A stretch of 20,668 bases of DNA from Tulasnella sp. 424 (lineage: Eukaryota; Basidiomycota; Agaricomycetes; Cantharellales; Tulasnellaceae), in the NCBI GenBank assembly GCA_019633425.1, contig WSUB01000338.1:1-20668 (forward strand), read 5' to 3'. Shown here piece after piece: positions 19,747-20,668 of this stretch. The position numbers and the translations under genes are program-made. The notes beneath the pieces are model-generated. The model worked only from the letters and a program-made list of their open reading frames with translations. It was not told where the DNA came from and did no database searches. How positions within the stretch are numbered: the stretch's first letter is position 1; every line of letters begins with the position of its first letter.

Positions 19747-20434
19747 TTACGATTCCGCTGCCGCATCTGCAAAGTGAAGACCCAGGTTAGCAATTAACCC
19801 TTGCCTTTCAGTGTCCACTTACCCTTGGGCTCTTCCTTGCTGTAGTTTATTATCTCCTCCTGAACTTGGTCTCGTCGCATTAATACCGCACCTCCATTCC
19901 TCTCTGGAACAGTGAAAAAGAAAACAAAGTTAGCAGAAGCCAAGTATAACCACAAAAGGGTAACTTACCTAGGAAGCCCTTGAAATCCTCAGCAGATGGA
20001 TGGCACGTAGTCGCGTTAAGTGGGTACCCCACATCCCTGCTACAAATACCGACCCGGTAGAGGATTGCCAGGGCAAGTCCTATAGGGGACGTTGCGAGAT
20101 TCGGCCTGGGCACCACCACAATGCTATACGTTTCCTCATCGAAAACATAGAAATCCAAGCTGGTCGGCTCCACCTCAACATGGAATCGCGGGATAATTTT
20201 CTTGCCTTCGCCCTTAGCTAGCGTCGCGTTTATATCCAGTTGCTGTTCGAGATCTTTTGCCAAAATATAGGCCATCCGGAGAGTGGAGCCCTCTTGAACG
20301 AGCTCCCAGAAGCGGGCGTCCGGCTTTGCTGGAATTTCGAAGTCGATACTGGCTGTGCTGCTGGCTGTGCTGTCCAAGCTAAAGGTGTCGTCGGCTGGGC
20401 CATTACTGGTGTCCATGGTGTTACTGGTGTCCAT
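19747..20434 (-). CDS. Small acidic protein of unknown function, intact three-exon gene (188 aa)
   Basis: Minus-strand exons 20434-19969, 19903-19823 and 19766-19747 (TAA) join to 567 nt without a stop. Introns are 65 and 56 nt, both with donor GTAAGT. The N-terminus is rich in Asp, Ser and Thr and looks disordered (residues 1-32). Residues about 35-155 look folded, with PDARFWELVQEGSTLRMAYI, a strand pair HVEVEPTSLDFYVFDEETYS, then IVVVPRP and IGLALAILYRVG. The C-terminus is charged (MRRDQVQEEIINYSKEEPKD). There is no signal peptide or clear membrane helix. I do not recognise the family. The start is ambiguous because the first 18 bases, ATG included, are repeated directly, so Met1 and Met7 are both possible. 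Confidence 0.7.
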
Positions 20435-20668
20435 GGCTGTGGGGCGGGGGACTTTCTTAAAGGTTGGGCAGAGTCAAAGTACAGGGGGAAGGTGAGCGGA
20501 AGGCAGAAAAATGGACAATTTATACGATGGTGGAAAGAGGCAACAGTGAAAAACACGTTGGAAGAAGAATTGGCGATCGTGGGGAGGTGGGTGAGGTGGG
20601 GGAGGCGGGGAAGGCATGTCAGTGACAGAAAAAGCGGGAGAAGCTGAGGAAATGAGAATGAGGTCATT

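Noticed and set aside
20230..20667. Overlapping open frames on both strands at the right edge
   Set aside because: They overlap the first exon and leader of the 188-aa gene in other frames and show low-complexity, mirror-like composition.

Overview
The window looks like nuclear DNA of a filamentous basidiomycete, probably an agaricomycete. The evidence is genes split by many short introns (45-65 nt, GT...AG, with branch sites of the CTRAY or TTGAC kind), pyrimidine-rich promoters, Ser/Pro-rich protein N-termini, a LINE-type retrotransposon and a RecQ-like helicase relic. No rRNA, tRNA or CRISPR is visible. The species cannot be named from this sequence.

Layout. 1-609 (+): the 3' end of a probable SAM-dependent methyltransferase, five exons that join cleanly. 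1235-5599 (+): a PX-BAR sorting nexin with at least six reading-frame breaks and a changed splice donor. About 6060-7600 (+): the C-terminal regulatory domain of a Zn2Cys6-type transcription factor, without its DNA-binding domain and with several stops. About 7660-9507 (+): a decayed LINE fragment (end of ORF1, endonuclease, start of reverse transcriptase), cut at both ends. 9699-11619 (-): an intact six-exon gene of unknown family (553 aa). About 11940-13120: an irregular minisatellite-like array. 13415-15537 (+): an intact four-exon gene for a C2H2-finger protein (650 aa). 15538-17300: no gene seen. 17316-17373: a heat-shock-like promoter in front of an orphan, broken cyclic-nucleotide-binding domain (17475-17934) like that at the C-terminus of fungal SulP sulfate permeases. 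18324-18797 (+): an internally deleted RecQ-like helicase relic. 19747-20434 (-): an intact three-exon gene for a small acidic protein of unknown function (188 aa).

Reading. Intact multi-exon genes alternate with at least five broken gene pieces. The intact genes splice to exact multiples of three. This argues against general sequencing error as the cause of all breaks, although single homopolymer errors remain possible. The genes do not form an obvious pathway or cluster. I see no convincing new defence or biosynthetic system. The items most worth a second look are the repeat array with interleaved inverted repeats, the intact unknown gene on the minus strand, the heat-shock-like promoter placed before a gene relic, and the ATGA stop-start overlap in the LINE.
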